A stretch of 64,000 nucleotides of DNA from Gammaproteobacteria bacterium (GCA_017999615.1 JAGNLM010000001.1:678739-742738), one strand, 5' to 3'; numbered from the stretch's first letter, positions 49,482 through 59,005 are shown. Program-made: numbers and translations. Notes: generated by a model from the letters alone, not told the origin.

Positions 49482-49878
49482 AAGGCAAATGGTAACGTAA
49501 ATGTGCCTATTGTGCGAGCACGAGGATGCCGCCGGTACCGTTCGATGGTTGGCCGGTCTCCACGGTTGACGGTGAACCGCCGCGCGAAAGTCGTTGATTT
49601 TGCGAGGCCAGGCGCTGCGCCCACCCGCAGGCCGAACAGAGAAAAGAGACGGCTCTGCCCCGGGAAGTGGCCGATTCCGGGCTTCGTGGCGAGCCCGCAC
49701 CCGCAGCACAGACGGCCGGAACCCCGCGTGGTGCGGGGATCGCAGGCGAAAAAAAGGGCCCGGAGATCATCCGAGCCCTTGTAGATGGTGGCGGATGGTT
49801 GACCATGTGCCGACTGACCTCCCGAGCTTATGAGCATTGGTGCGGGTTGCTGAGGGCAGACGACTACAGGCGGCCTGC
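49482..49878. other. Gap between the toxin-antitoxin pair and the defence operon
   Basis: About 400 bases without a convincing gene. It holds the minus-strand terminator at 49749-49780 and otherwise only short overlapping frames with no family likeness. Base composition shifts here from the flanking G+C-rich chromosome to the island. Confidence 0.5.
49749..49780 (-). terminator. Terminator of the defence operon
   Basis: On the minus strand AAGGGCTCGGA and TCCGGGCCCTT form an 11-bp stem with one G-T pair around a five-base loop, followed by a run of T (plus-strand A run 49749-49755). It lies about 100 bases beyond the last gene of the hsd operon. Confidence 0.85.
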
Positions 49879-50886
49879 CTATTTCACCGACGCCACGGCT
49901 TGGGTGGCGTGCTTCACGACCTCAACGATCTTCAGCCCGCCATCAGGGGCCGATTCGTTTTCCAAGTAACCGGACGGCGTGATGGCAAAAATCGACTTGG
50001 TGGTTTCCATCAGTACCGCATTACGAGCGGCATCGTCGCTGGCCGCCTTGGTGAAGGCCTGGAATGTTCGCAGCGCATTTGCCCTATGCTTGTTAATCGC
50101 GCTTTGGTGCCGTGCCGCCTTGTAGAGACGGCCACACCAGATCGTTGCGGTGAAAAGCAAGCCCAGAATCACGACCTTCGAAGTAAAGAGCTGGATGACT
50201 TGCGGTGTGGTGGCATCTGGCTTGACCGGAACGAAGACCATGAGCAGAGATGCCAGGATCGTCACTGCCGCCAACCCTGCAGTCGTCTTGAGCCATTTCT
50301 CGGCGCTCAGGTCCTGCGCATCCGCCTCGGCATTGAAGTCCGCTGTGAAATGTGCGACGCCAACGCTGGCTGCCGCCTCACGAGCAGCCACGATGATGTC
50401 ACCAATTTCCCCTCGCCGCTGCTCGATATCCTTTTTGGTGCCCTCCACCAACTGCCCAGCCTCCTCAACGGAGCGGGTCAGCTCATTGATGTTCCGCTGC
50501 ACATCACCCTTCTGATAGGCGAGGTACGGAATGTACAAATGCGCCGCCGTAAAGAACTGGTCGGCCTGGCTCTTGACCTGGTTAACCAGTTGATCGCGCG
50601 CTCCTGTCGGGTTGCCTGACTCAATAGAGAAAGCCCGAATTTGCTCAAGGCTCTGCTTGATCGGCGGCAACGTACTGACGATTTGCTGCGTTGGTCCGTC
50701 AGGCAGCAGATCCAAGGGCAGCAGTTTGAACTGGTTCAGCATCGAGTACGTGCGTTCCAACTCCGGACGGCAGCTCTCGAAGTTGATCTTTCCCCAGTCG
50801 GGGTTGATGAGCAGTTCGTCGACGGGCGACTGGGTGCAGTCGTTGATCAACTCTCGAAACTGTTTAGTCAGCGCTTCAGCAGCCAT
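49879..50886 (-). CDS. Two-helix membrane protein in the hsd operon
   Basis: 335 residues; family not recognised. Residues 1-195 are soluble and mostly helical, with a coiled coil at about 125-175 (NINELTRSVEEAGQLVEGTK). Two transmembrane helices follow at about 200-220 and 236-254, separated by a short loop (PVKPDATTPQVIQLF). A basic helical tail (RLYKAARHQSAINKHRANALRTF) and a small domain close the protein. It is the last gene of the operon, directly abutting the preceding stop. Membrane proteins with coiled coils at the end of defence operons often act as pore-forming or membrane-damaging effectors; this is inference from context only. Confidence 0.7.
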   Translation of the reverse strand: MAAEALTKQFRELINDCTQSPVDELLINPDWGKINFESCRPELERTYSMLNQFKLLPLDLLPDGPTQQIVSTLPPIKQSLEQIRAFSIESGNPTGARDQLVNQVKSQADQFFTAAHLYIPYLAYQKGDVQRNINELTRSVEEAGQLVEGTKKDIEQRRGEIGDIIVAAREAAASVGVAHFTADFNAEADAQDLSAEKWLKTTAGLAAVTILASLLMVFVPVKPDATTPQVIQLFTSKVVILGLLFTATIWCGRLYKAARHQSAINKHRANALRTFQAFTKAASDDAARNAVLMETTKSIFAITPSGYLENESAPDGGLKIVEVVKHATQAVASVK

Positions 50887-51894
50887 TTATCTGATCTCCC
50901 TGGACTTCGTATCACCATTTCCAGCGAGATCTTGTTCGACACTTTTGTAGCCACCTATCGCCGTACCGGATTTGAATCCGGCGGATGATCGTTTTGCAGA
51001 GTAGGCGCCATCAAATACCTCGAGGCCAAGCCCGATATCCCAGACGTAATCGCCAAACCGAACAAACCGGTCGTGGCCGTCATCGCGGAAGCCCGTATTC
51101 GGAACCATAAAAACTTTTATTCGCTTGATATTTTTGCGCGGTAACTTGCCAAATACCACGCGCAGTTCCGCCTCAATGTCGTCGATAGTTTTCCTGTTCT
51201 CTCCTGACAGATCAGCAGTCCAGGCGGAATAAATCGTGACGTGCCGGTGGCCGGTGGCATCGGTATCCAGTAGCCGCAGGAACCGTTCAAGCCCCGAAAG
51301 TCTGGTCTGCGGGCAGGCCATGTGTTGACCAATGGCATACCGATCAACGACGCTTATAAGTTTGATTGGTGCGATTGCCAAGGCCTTGAAGCGCGTATCC
51401 CAGGTGGCCAGAAACGTATCTCCTGCTTCGATGTGCTTGCCCGCCAAGGTAGTCGCAGCCTGAAAAGCCTTGGCTTGTCCCACGGCAAGAAGACGGCAGA
51501 CTGAAACATCAATGCCATTGCCCGGCCGCAGCGCCTCATCACACTCATCATCGAACCCAAACTCGACCTCGGCACGGGTGTCGTCGACCAACGCCAACTG
51601 CGCCACACTAGCGAAATCGCCAAGTGTTGCTGCCGACACACTGCCACTCCACTGCGGCGTGGTTAGTAGAGGAGCTCGCTCCAACACTTCTTGCCAGCGT
51701 GGGCGGACGTTTTGCGGTAAGGCCTGAACAGCTTCGTGCAAACGTGATGCAGGCAGGGAATCACCATCGTGCGCAAGCAATCCGGTCCGTTGCCACACAT
51801 CGAGTAGCCCGTTGTAACAGGCACGCTTCTGTGTAGGCGTCCATGCCTGGTCTGGTGCAAGGCTGTCAGCGTCGATCACGAAGGGCACCAGCAT
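50887..51894 (-). CDS. Unknown protein with HDR motif (MIT_C/PLD-like?)
   Basis: 335 residues. The N-terminus, MLVPFVIDADSLAPD, has the hydrophobic strand plus two Asp that resembles the start of PIN-like nucleases. A middle region (about 110-210) is rich in alternating strands. Near the C-terminus RDDGHDRFVRFGDYVWDIG is followed by LEVFDG. The HDR and the G-x-G-L pattern recall the MIT_C/phospholipase-D-like domain of MITD1-type proteins, but only weakly. Without a search neither assignment is safe. It is translated with its neighbours: two bases after the ATPase gene and directly adjacent to the membrane-protein gene. In this setting it is the best candidate for a catalytic effector. Confidence 0.65.
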   Translation of the reverse strand: MLVPFVIDADSLAPDQAWTPTQKRACYNGLLDVWQRTGLLAHDGDSLPASRLHEAVQALPQNVRPRWQEVLERAPLLTTPQWSGSVSAATLGDFASVAQLALVDDTRAEVEFGFDDECDEALRPGNGIDVSVCRLLAVGQAKAFQAATTLAGKHIEAGDTFLATWDTRFKALAIAPIKLISVVDRYAIGQHMACPQTRLSGLERFLRLLDTDATGHRHVTIYSAWTADLSGENRKTIDDIEAELRVVFGKLPRKNIKRIKVFMVPNTGFRDDGHDRFVRFGDYVWDIGLGLEVFDGAYSAKRSSAGFKSGTAIGGYKSVEQDLAGNGDTKSREIR

Positions 51895-51896
51895 TC

Positions 51897-53753
51897 TCAG
51901 CGCCCCCCGAATTTTTCATGGAAAGACTCTTCGAAGAATCCGCCCGGCCATTCATCAATGAAGTCGCCTTCTTCATCGATGCGCAGCTCAATGAAACGGC
52001 TGCCGCGCGCCAAGGGTTCAACAAAGACGACTCCGACGTCATTGGGGCTTATCTTTCCTTCACGGATTCGACGCATCAGGCGCAAAATCAAATGCTCACT
52101 GTGGGTCTCCAAGATGAATGTGTTCTTGCGTTCGCGCAACGCAGCCTCGATGAAAACGTCGCCCAGCTCGGCCTGGAGCGCCGGATGCAAGTGGATTTCT
52201 GGCTGTTCCATCGCCAATAGCTTCCCGCGCGAACCATAGGCCAGCACCAATACTGGCAAGACCTGAGAGATACCAATACCGACATCGCGGTGGGTGACGA
52301 TTGTGTTTTTTCGGACGTCGCGCAGCACCAACTCTTCAAGTACCCCACCAGATTTCGCCGCCGTAGCAAGTTGGGCGAGAGAATTTGCGAGAAACTCCGC
52401 TTCTTGCTCGGGTGCATTCAGAATTGATGCATCGCTCAGGGTGAGTGCAAGCTGAGCGAGGGCTTCCTCACTGACGCTGCCAGAGCCATCCGGCTCCAGT
52501 TCCCTACGGGAACCTATTTCAAACGCCTCCATCAACCATTCGTCGATCTCAGTACCACCTCCGCGCCCTGGTTGCGCATATGTCGGATCGCGGCGCTTGG
52601 ATTCGTTGTGCAATGCAACGTAGCGCTCTGTCACAGCATCGACAAGCCACTGAGTCACGTCAGGCTGCGCGAAATGCTTGACAACTTCGAGCCGATAAGG
52701 CGTCTTCAATTTATCGGAACTCAGCCAGCCATTTACGGCCTCCCGCACAGCATCGTCGCGACGCACGACGTCCCAGGCATAACCGCCGCCGGCATACCAA
52801 TTGGCGTCTTCATGTTCGGCAAAGGCTAGATGGCGTGGGGGGAAAGAGCGCAGCGGACCAAGGTACTGCAGCTGCTTGAGATCGTCGGCCAGCGCATCGG
52901 CCAGTCCCTTAATTAAGTCGTTCAATGTGCGGGGCAGGACGAATCGGACAGCTTGCGCGATGTCTTCCTTACGGTTGCCCTTGCTGACGGGGAACAACAT
53001 ACTAACTGGCGAGATATCGCCGCCGTCGGTCTTGGGCAGTTCCACACTAGATGGGAGGAACTGATCGACGCGCACCACGAGTTCCGGCAGCAGTGAGGAG
53101 ATGGCCTCATTGGCGCCTTCAAAATCTTCAGGGCGCATTTCTTCGGACGTGGTTTGCGCCTCAACGATGGCTTTCAGTACTTGGCGAAATACGGCATGGT
53201 CGCTGGCGAGGCGGTCCAGACGAAGGTGACCAGCGTGGACATCTGATCGCAAGGTCGCTGGGCGGCGGCTCATGCGCAGCAACTCAGCGCCGTCGGCGGT
53301 GATCTCGATGGAGTCCACCCGGGGCTCCGCACCCGGCTTTGGGCGGTCCTGATCGTCCAACTCAATGCCGAGGGCGATGTTCAGGGCCACGCTGCTGACC
53401 GGGGCCAGCAGTTGTGCCAGTCGCTGATCCTTGCCTTGGGCCAGTGATGACACCTTGATTTCAGCACCCCATTCCACGCGCTTGTTCAGTTGCCCACGGT
53501 GCACGTACTGACGAAAGCCGCCAAGGTCAATGGCGCTGCCGCCCACGTCCGTGTGGTGGACGTCCAGACGGGCCAGACTGCGCTTTTCTCGACCGAACTG
53601 TGCTTCGTGCGCCAGCGCAAGGCTGTGAATGAAGCTGGACTTGCCGGCGCTGTTGGGGCCGAAGATCAGCGTGATCGGCTTGAGTGGGATGCGCTGGGTA
53701 TCAGCAAAGGCCTTGAAGTTGCCCACGCGCAGGGCTTGAAGGCGGCGAGTCAT
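51897..53753 (-). CDS. AAA/OLD-like ATPase with DUF3696 C-terminus
   Basis: A 618-residue ABC/SMC-class ATPase. Walker A is GPNSAGKSS (32-40), preceded by LRVGNFKAFADTQ. The C-terminal half holds the signature and Walker B region, MEQPEIHLHPALQAELGD, and the switch LETHSEHLILRLMRRI. The last residues, EWPGGFFEESFHEKF, are the DUF3696 tail. There is no TOPRIM nuclease domain, so it is not a full OLD protein. Such ATPases pair with separate effector genes in several defence systems. It starts with ATG 53753, overlapping the hsdS stop by four bases, so it belongs to the restriction operon. Confidence 0.85.
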   Translation of the reverse strand: MTRRLQALRVGNFKAFADTQRIPLKPITLIFGPNSAGKSSFIHSLALAHEAQFGREKRSLARLDVHHTDVGGSAIDLGGFRQYVHRGQLNKRVEWGAEIKVSSLAQGKDQRLAQLLAPVSSVALNIALGIELDDQDRPKPGAEPRVDSIEITADGAELLRMSRRPATLRSDVHAGHLRLDRLASDHAVFRQVLKAIVEAQTTSEEMRPEDFEGANEAISSLLPELVVRVDQFLPSSVELPKTDGGDISPVSMLFPVSKGNRKEDIAQAVRFVLPRTLNDLIKGLADALADDLKQLQYLGPLRSFPPRHLAFAEHEDANWYAGGGYAWDVVRRDDAVREAVNGWLSSDKLKTPYRLEVVKHFAQPDVTQWLVDAVTERYVALHNESKRRDPTYAQPGRGGGTEIDEWLMEAFEIGSRRELEPDGSGSVSEEALAQLALTLSDASILNAPEQEAEFLANSLAQLATAAKSGGVLEELVLRDVRKNTIVTHRDVGIGISQVLPVLVLAYGSRGKLLAMEQPEIHLHPALQAELGDVFIEAALRERKNTFILETHSEHLILRLMRRIREGKISPNDVGVVFVEPLARGSRFIELRIDEEGDFIDEWPGGFFEESFHEKFGGR

Positions 53754-55015
53754 GGCAGTGCCTCCAGTTCCTTTGGCATTGGCAGATTCAGCGCGCGGGC
53801 CTGTTGGGCCATCTCTGCCAACAGTTCCCGCAAATGGCCCTCCCGCCATTGGGCGGTGAGTTGGCCGGAAAAGGCGTGTAGTAGCAAAGTGGAAAACGTG
53901 GCTTCCAACTGCTCTGCTGCGCTATCAGCTTTTGTGAGCACCTGCTCAATTTCCTTAGCCAGCTTGCCAAACTTCTGTTGCAACGGTTGAGGGGGCTCAG
54001 GAGTCAAAAGGCCGGAATACTCTTGGCCATTGATGTTGGGCTGCCCTGCAACACGTTTATGCGATTCAACCCAGCCTCGGTAATAAGCCGTTCGAGTCAC
54101 CCCAAAGACGAACCACGGGTCAACTGCTCCAGATCGGAATTGGAACCGAATCAGGTACCCTGCAAATGCGCATGGACCATCATCCGGACGATATATGTAC
54201 GTCTTGCCCACGGTATTACCACTTCTTGCAAAGAGTACATCGCCGTCGTGCAGCAGGTATCGCCGCCAATCATCGGAATCGAGGGAAACGCTCTCTTTTT
54301 CAGAGAGAGTTCCATTGTCCCGAATATCGGTGATTCGCACATAGCGAGGCATGACACCTTTTCTTGGACAAGCACTGGCATTTGCGCCGTACTCAGGCCG
54401 CTGATCGGCTAGATCGCCAAGCGGCTTCATTGGCCATCCCATCGGATTCGTCGCAGGGTCGCCGAACATCTTGAGGAACAGTGCAGGCAGGATGCGGGCG
54501 GCCTTGGCGTCGGCTTCGCGACGCAGGCGGCGCAGACGGTTGGCTTCGTCGAGAAGTTCGACAATGCGAGATTGCTCTCTTGGCGACGGAATCGGTGCCT
54601 CATGCGCCCAGAACCAATCCATGACCACGCGCGGCATCTTGGCTCCAGCAACGTGGTGTGACGCCTGATTTACGAATCCGGGGGAGCGCAGGTAATACGC
54701 CAGAAAACGAGGATTTAGCGTTTTCGGGTCCGGGCGCAATGGAATCAACTCAGTGGTGGCAATTCCTGCTTCGTCAGGAACCGCCACTTTGTTCAAATAG
54801 GGCCGCAACTTCGAATAGAGCACATTACCCGTGTCGAAGTTGAACGTCGATGTCCCAGCATCTGAGGCTGCGGCATAGCGCTTTTCGACAATTTCACCGG
54901 ATTCGCTTTCGATCTGATCCAGTGAGAGTTGCCACACTTGGTCGTCAGGCGCGAAGGCGATTTGCGCTGTGACGGGCGGAGCGACCTTACGCAGTGGTGC
55001 GGTAAGCCATGTCAT
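53750..55015 (-). CDS. hsdS: Type I restriction specificity subunit HsdS
   Basis: 421 residues with two target-recognition domains, each followed by a conserved helix. The first ends in IPSPREQSRIVELLDEANRLRRLR (about 140-170) and the second in LTPEPPQPLQQKFGKLAKEIEQVL (about 355-380). The TRDs contain LRPYLNKVAVPDEAGIATTEL and ILFARSGNTVGKT-like segments typical of HsdS. The two TRDs set the two halves of the recognition sequence; which sequence cannot be read here. It overlaps hsdM and the ATPase gene by four bases each (ATGA). Confidence 0.92.
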   Translation of the reverse strand: MTWLTAPLRKVAPPVTAQIAFAPDDQVWQLSLDQIESESGEIVEKRYAAASDAGTSTFNFDTGNVLYSKLRPYLNKVAVPDEAGIATTELIPLRPDPKTLNPRFLAYYLRSPGFVNQASHHVAGAKMPRVVMDWFWAHEAPIPSPREQSRIVELLDEANRLRRLRREADAKAARILPALFLKMFGDPATNPMGWPMKPLGDLADQRPEYGANASACPRKGVMPRYVRITDIRDNGTLSEKESVSLDSDDWRRYLLHDGDVLFARSGNTVGKTYIYRPDDGPCAFAGYLIRFQFRSGAVDPWFVFGVTRTAYYRGWVESHKRVAGQPNINGQEYSGLLTPEPPQPLQQKFGKLAKEIEQVLTKADSAAEQLEATFSTLLLHAFSGQLTAQWREGHLRELLAEMAQQARALNLPMPKELEALP

Positions 55016-56655
55016 CGTGGCAACTCCTCCAGCAACTTCTCCAACCCTGCTACCACCTTGCGGTAGTCACCCAGCACCTCGGCAACCAGCTCACTAGGAT
55101 CTAAATCGCTGGTCTTTTCCGCGACGCGTGGTTTCCATTGACCGGCACCCAGGTTGTAGTCGCCCTCGGCCAGCTTCTCGCGGGTGGTCCACCAGCAGGT
55201 GGGCTCCTTACTGCCGTGTGCCAGCAGGGTGTTGGCCTCCAGCCCCGGCGGGATGGTGTAGCCACTGGCCTTGTAAGCCTTCCACTGCGCGAGCAGGTCG
55301 GGAATATCATTCTTTTCAGGCGTTTCCACGCGGCCGCCACCGGAAATCTTGTCCGGGTCGTAACCGTCATTGCGCACCTCGTAAAACCAGACCTTGTCCA
55401 GGCGCTTGGCGGCTTCGGAGGCTGGTTTGCGGAACACCAGCACGGCGGTCTTTACTCCGGCGTAAGGCTTGAAGACGCCAGCTGGCAGGCTGACGACGGC
55501 CAGCAGGTCGAAGTCGTGAACCAGCTTTTTACGCAGTTCCACGTGCGCCCCGGTGGAGCCGAATAACAGCCCTTCGGGCACTACCACCGCACAGCGGCCA
55601 CCGGGCGCAAGGTGCTGCATCATCAGTGACATGAACAGCAGTTCGCTTTTCTTGCTGTTGGTGGGCAAGTCGGCGCGGATGGAGTCCTTGGGCAATTGGC
55701 CTGCGAAGGGCGGGTTGGCCAAGATGACTTTGTAGCGGCGCCGCAGATCGTCCTCGGTCAGGCCGCCCATGTCGGAGAGCGAGTTGGCGCGCTTGAGCTT
55801 GGCGTGGCGGATGCCGTGCAGCACGAGGTTCATCATGCTGATGCGCAACATCTGGCGCGACACATCGGTGCCGTACACCGATGCTTCGAGCAGGCTCCAA
55901 TCCGGAATTTTTTCGCCCGCGCCCTTGCGGTAGGTTTGCAGGCGTGGGATTTCAGCCTTCAGCTCAGCCAGCGACTTACCCTTCTTCTCTAGCCAGTCCT
56001 CGCCATAGATGGGGTATTCGCTGATGTGATCAGAATATTTGGCCAGCAGGTAGTCCACAGCATCGATCAGGAAACCGGCAGTGCCCATCGCAGGGTCGAA
56101 CATCGAATCGCCGATGTCCGGGTCAACCATCTCGACCATAAATGCACGGATCTGACGCGGCGTGCGGAACTGTCCGTTGAGCGAACTGGAGCCCAAGTGC
56201 ACCAACAGGTATTCGAAGATGTCACCCTTCACATCCGGGCCAAGCTTGCGGAATTCGAATCCGTCCAACTCGTCGATCACCTGCTTCAGCACGTTGGGGT
56301 CGACGATTTCCAAGACCGCGTCGCGGAAGTATTCCGCCACCTCGGGCTCGTCTTTAGCCAGCGAAGCCATGTAAGGGAAGACTTCGTCGCGGATGAAGTC
56401 GCGCAGGTCGGTACCGCTCTTAAAGCGCCAGTTACTCCAACGGTAGCGCTCGGACTGTGCGGGATAAAGTAGCGCGGCGTTGCCGCCGGTGGCACCAAGG
56501 CGAGCGCGCAGCTCGCGGTCGGACTCCTCTTCGTCTAGCAGCTTCAGGAAGATGAGGTAGGAGATCTGTTCGATGTAGGTGACCGGGTTCGTCACACCGC
56601 CTGCCCAGAGGATGTCGGTGATGTGATCGAGCTTGCGGCGTAATTGGTGATTCAT
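55012..56655 (-). CDS. hsdM: Type I N6-adenine methyltransferase HsdM
   Basis: A 547-residue gamma-type adenine methylase. The N-terminal HsdM helical domain is followed by the AdoMet site DPAMGTAGFLIDAVDYLL and the catalytic motif ILANPPFAG (N-P-P-F). Downstream regions GGRCAVVVPEGLLFGS and LLAVVSLPAGVFKPYAGVKTAVLVF are conserved across the family. With HsdS it methylates host DNA. The ATG at 56655 is 26 bases after the hsdR stop. Codon use is less G+C-rich than in the recBCD region. Confidence 0.95.
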   Translation of the reverse strand: MNHQLRRKLDHITDILWAGGVTNPVTYIEQISYLIFLKLLDEEESDRELRARLGATGGNAALLYPAQSERYRWSNWRFKSGTDLRDFIRDEVFPYMASLAKDEPEVAEYFRDAVLEIVDPNVLKQVIDELDGFEFRKLGPDVKGDIFEYLLVHLGSSSLNGQFRTPRQIRAFMVEMVDPDIGDSMFDPAMGTAGFLIDAVDYLLAKYSDHISEYPIYGEDWLEKKGKSLAELKAEIPRLQTYRKGAGEKIPDWSLLEASVYGTDVSRQMLRISMMNLVLHGIRHAKLKRANSLSDMGGLTEDDLRRRYKVILANPPFAGQLPKDSIRADLPTNSKKSELLFMSLMMQHLAPGGRCAVVVPEGLLFGSTGAHVELRKKLVHDFDLLAVVSLPAGVFKPYAGVKTAVLVFRKPASEAAKRLDKVWFYEVRNDGYDPDKISGGGRVETPEKNDIPDLLAQWKAYKASGYTIPPGLEANTLLAHGSKEPTCWWTTREKLAEGDYNLGAGQWKPRVAEKTSDLDPSELVAEVLGDYRKVVAGLEKLLEELPR

Positions 56656-56680
56656 GTCTTTTTCCTAATTTCGATCGGCG

Positions 56681-58942
56681 CTACGCCACCAGGACGGATT
56701 GGTTGATCTCGTCCATCACGTTGCGCAGACCCTGCTCGCCAAACAGTTCGATGCCGATGTTGGCGGCGTTGAGAATGGACAGCGGCGGGGCGAACAGGTC
56801 GTCGAGCGAAACCTTGCCTTTCACCAAGCCACGGTTCTTGAGCAGCGCAAGATATTGCGCCTGCTCGGGGGTAAGGTTCTTGGCCACGAGCCAAGCGCGG
56901 AAGTTATCCTCCACGCGCTCCTCGCGGCTCTTGATCTTGAGCATGCCCAGCGCGGCGCGGATGAAGTCCACCAAGTTGCCACCCGGGTTGCGGTAGGCCC
57001 GGCGCAGGTTGTCTTCATTGAAGTAACGCTGCGGTTGGTTCAGGCGCTGGGCGAGTTGAGCCTCTTCTTCTTCCGACAGCGCATCGCCCGCTTTGACCTT
57101 GGCGATGATGGGATCGGCCTCCGCCTCCTGCTGGACGGTGGTTTCCCAATCTGTCACGTAATCGCGCTTGTCGACGCGCTCGCCGTCCGGACCCACCTCG
57201 ATGTAGTGGACTGCGTCCAGCCATTCGTCTTCTAGGCCAAGCTCAATCAGCTCCCGCGGCGTCTTGCCACCCGGTTGTTTGGGCTTGGGTGCGTAACCAC
57301 CGCCACTGCTGCCGGAGAAGATGTCGGTGTCCGAGTCGTTGAAATACTCGTGGTTGCGGAAGAAGTCGTAAATGACGAACTTCTCTTTGCCGATGTGCGG
57401 TGCTGTACGTGTGCCACGCCCACGCATCTGTTGATAGAGGATGGGGCTACGCACTCGGCGGCACATCACAAGATGCAGCACCTCGCGGCAATCAAAGCCC
57501 GTGTCGAGCATGCCCACGCTGACTGCGACCATGGGCAGATCTTCCTGTTTGAAGCGGCGGATCAGGTCGTCTGCATTGGCCACGTCAGAAGTGATGACCT
57601 CGGCGTAGCGACCCTTGTGCTCGGGATGCAGGTCATTCAGGTATTGCGCCAGCCGTGCCGCGTGGTGCTTGGTGATCGCAAACACTACCGACTTACCAGG
57701 ACCGTTCTTTTGTCCCGGCGCCAACTCCTTGTAGCTCTGCCAGGCCAGTCGGTCGAACTCCTCCATCATCAGCCTGTTGCTGGCCTCGTTGGTCCACTTG
57801 CGCTCGAACTCGGCTGGATCGTAGTGCTCCTCATCGACCTTGGCGCCTTCGGACACCAAGGTGGTGATGCCGGTGGCGAATTTGTAGGGCACGAGAAAGC
57901 CTTCCTTGAAGGCCTCCTGGATCGGGTAGGAGTAGTCTGGCGTGTCGTCCTTGCAGTGATAGAACTGGAACGTGTTGCGCTCGATGTAAATGGCCGGGGT
58001 GGCGGTGAGGCCGATGTGCAGTGCATCGAAGTGCGAAAGCGCAGCCTGCCACGCGCCGTAGATGGAACGGTGGCATTCGTCCATCACGACCACATCAAAG
58101 TAGCCGCTGGTGAACTCGTGATAGCGGCCAATCATGGTTTGCAGCAGGCACACGGTAACCTGCTTTTCCTGCCGGACCATTCCGGGCTTGAGCCAATAGC
58201 TGGAATAGCCGGGGAGCAAATCCTGAATGGCCTCGATGGCCTGCTTGGCAAGCTGATCGCGGTCGACCAGGAACAGGACGCGCTCGGCCTGCCCAGCCTG
58301 CACGAGGCGCTTGAGGTAAAGCGCGATCAGATCGGTCTTGCCGCAACCAGTGGGCAACTCGATCAGGAAGCGACGCTTGCCCAGTTCAACCGTGCGGTCA
58401 AGCGCCTGCATGGCCTCCTTCTGGTAGGGGCGCAGGGAGCGCGTCTCACCCTGGCGCATGTAGGTGTCCGGGATCGGCACCGTGGCCAGTGGCTTGCGTT
58501 CGGCACGCATGTGAACCAAACGCTCCAGGTCGCGCCGGGAGAAGAAGGAGTTGACGATGCGGGCATCGTCGTTCTGGTAGTCCCAGAAATAGATCAGTTC
58601 GCCGTTGGTGAGGAAAATGAACGGCGCACCGATTTGCTTGGCGTAGGGCAGCGCTTGCTGCTTGGCGGTGTAGGGCTGAATGGCCTGCTTTTTGGCCTCA
58701 ATGATGGCCAACGGGCGACCACGCTCGTCCAGCAAGACATAGTCGGCACGGCCTGTAGGAATGGCGTCGCCATCCGACGTGCTGAAAACAGTGGGTTGCG
58801 CCCCCAGCTCGGCCACGAAATGACCGCCTGCGACTTTGACCTCGGTGAGCACCTGGGACTTGTCTGCCGGATTCCAGCCGGCAGCGCGCAGCTGATCGTC
58901 GATCAGGATGCGTGCGTCGGTTTCTTTGTTCTGGGCGTTCAA
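56681..58942 (-). CDS. hsdR: Type I restriction endonuclease subunit HsdR (EcoEI-like)
   Basis: 753 residues. The N-terminal nuclease has the PD-(D/E)XK set Asp67 (GRADYVLL), Glu82 and Lys84 (LAIIEAKKQ). The superfamily 2 motor follows with Walker A PTGCGKT (197-203), DECH (288-291), LTATP and MRGRGTRTAP. The C-terminal 200 residues match the EcoEI_R C-terminal domain, which binds the methylase core. The start is TTG 58942, with GGAG upstream; an upstream ATG reads into a stop after three codons. The first gene of the operon, it lies 37 bases downstream of the predicted start of a sigma-54 promoter. Confidence 0.93.
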   Translation of the reverse strand: MNAQNKETDARILIDDQLRAAGWNPADKSQVLTEVKVAGGHFVAELGAQPTVFSTSDGDAIPTGRADYVLLDERGRPLAIIEAKKQAIQPYTAKQQALPYAKQIGAPFIFLTNGELIYFWDYQNDDARIVNSFFSRRDLERLVHMRAERKPLATVPIPDTYMRQGETRSLRPYQKEAMQALDRTVELGKRRFLIELPTGCGKTDLIALYLKRLVQAGQAERVLFLVDRDQLAKQAIEAIQDLLPGYSSYWLKPGMVRQEKQVTVCLLQTMIGRYHEFTSGYFDVVVMDECHRSIYGAWQAALSHFDALHIGLTATPAIYIERNTFQFYHCKDDTPDYSYPIQEAFKEGFLVPYKFATGITTLVSEGAKVDEEHYDPAEFERKWTNEASNRLMMEEFDRLAWQSYKELAPGQKNGPGKSVVFAITKHHAARLAQYLNDLHPEHKGRYAEVITSDVANADDLIRRFKQEDLPMVAVSVGMLDTGFDCREVLHLVMCRRVRSPILYQQMRGRGTRTAPHIGKEKFVIYDFFRNHEYFNDSDTDIFSGSSGGGYAPKPKQPGGKTPRELIELGLEDEWLDAVHYIEVGPDGERVDKRDYVTDWETTVQQEAEADPIIAKVKAGDALSEEEEAQLAQRLNQPQRYFNEDNLRRAYRNPGGNLVDFIRAALGMLKIKSREERVEDNFRAWLVAKNLTPEQAQYLALLKNRGLVKGKVSLDDLFAPPLSILNAANIGIELFGEQGLRNVMDEINQSVLVA

Positions 58943-58988
58943 GTCAGTACTCCATGATTACAAATTTTTTTGTTAGTGACAGGCTATA

Positions 58989-59004
58989 AGCACATGCCGT
59001 GCCA
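58989..59004 (-). promoter_or_regulatory. Sigma-54 promoter of the hsdRMS operon
   Basis: On the minus strand TGGCACGGCATGTGCT has a perfect -24 box (TGGCAC), exact GG-N10-GC spacing and GTGC in place of TTGC at -12. It begins two bases after the stop codon of the sigma-54 activator gene and points to hsdR, giving a leader of about 37 nt. GTTGGC is duplicated immediately upstream. Restriction operons are rarely RpoN-dependent. Confidence 0.75.
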
Positions 59005-59005
59005 A

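Noticed and set aside
49482-49878. Short frames between the toxin gene and the defence operon
   Set aside because: They overlap one another on both strands, lack ribosome sites and resemble no family.
51897-53753. PARIS (AriA-AriB), Gabija or a true OLD nuclease
   Set aside because: The ATPase lacks a TOPRIM domain and the neighbour is neither DUF4435 nor UvrD-like; the DUF3696 tail points to another branch.
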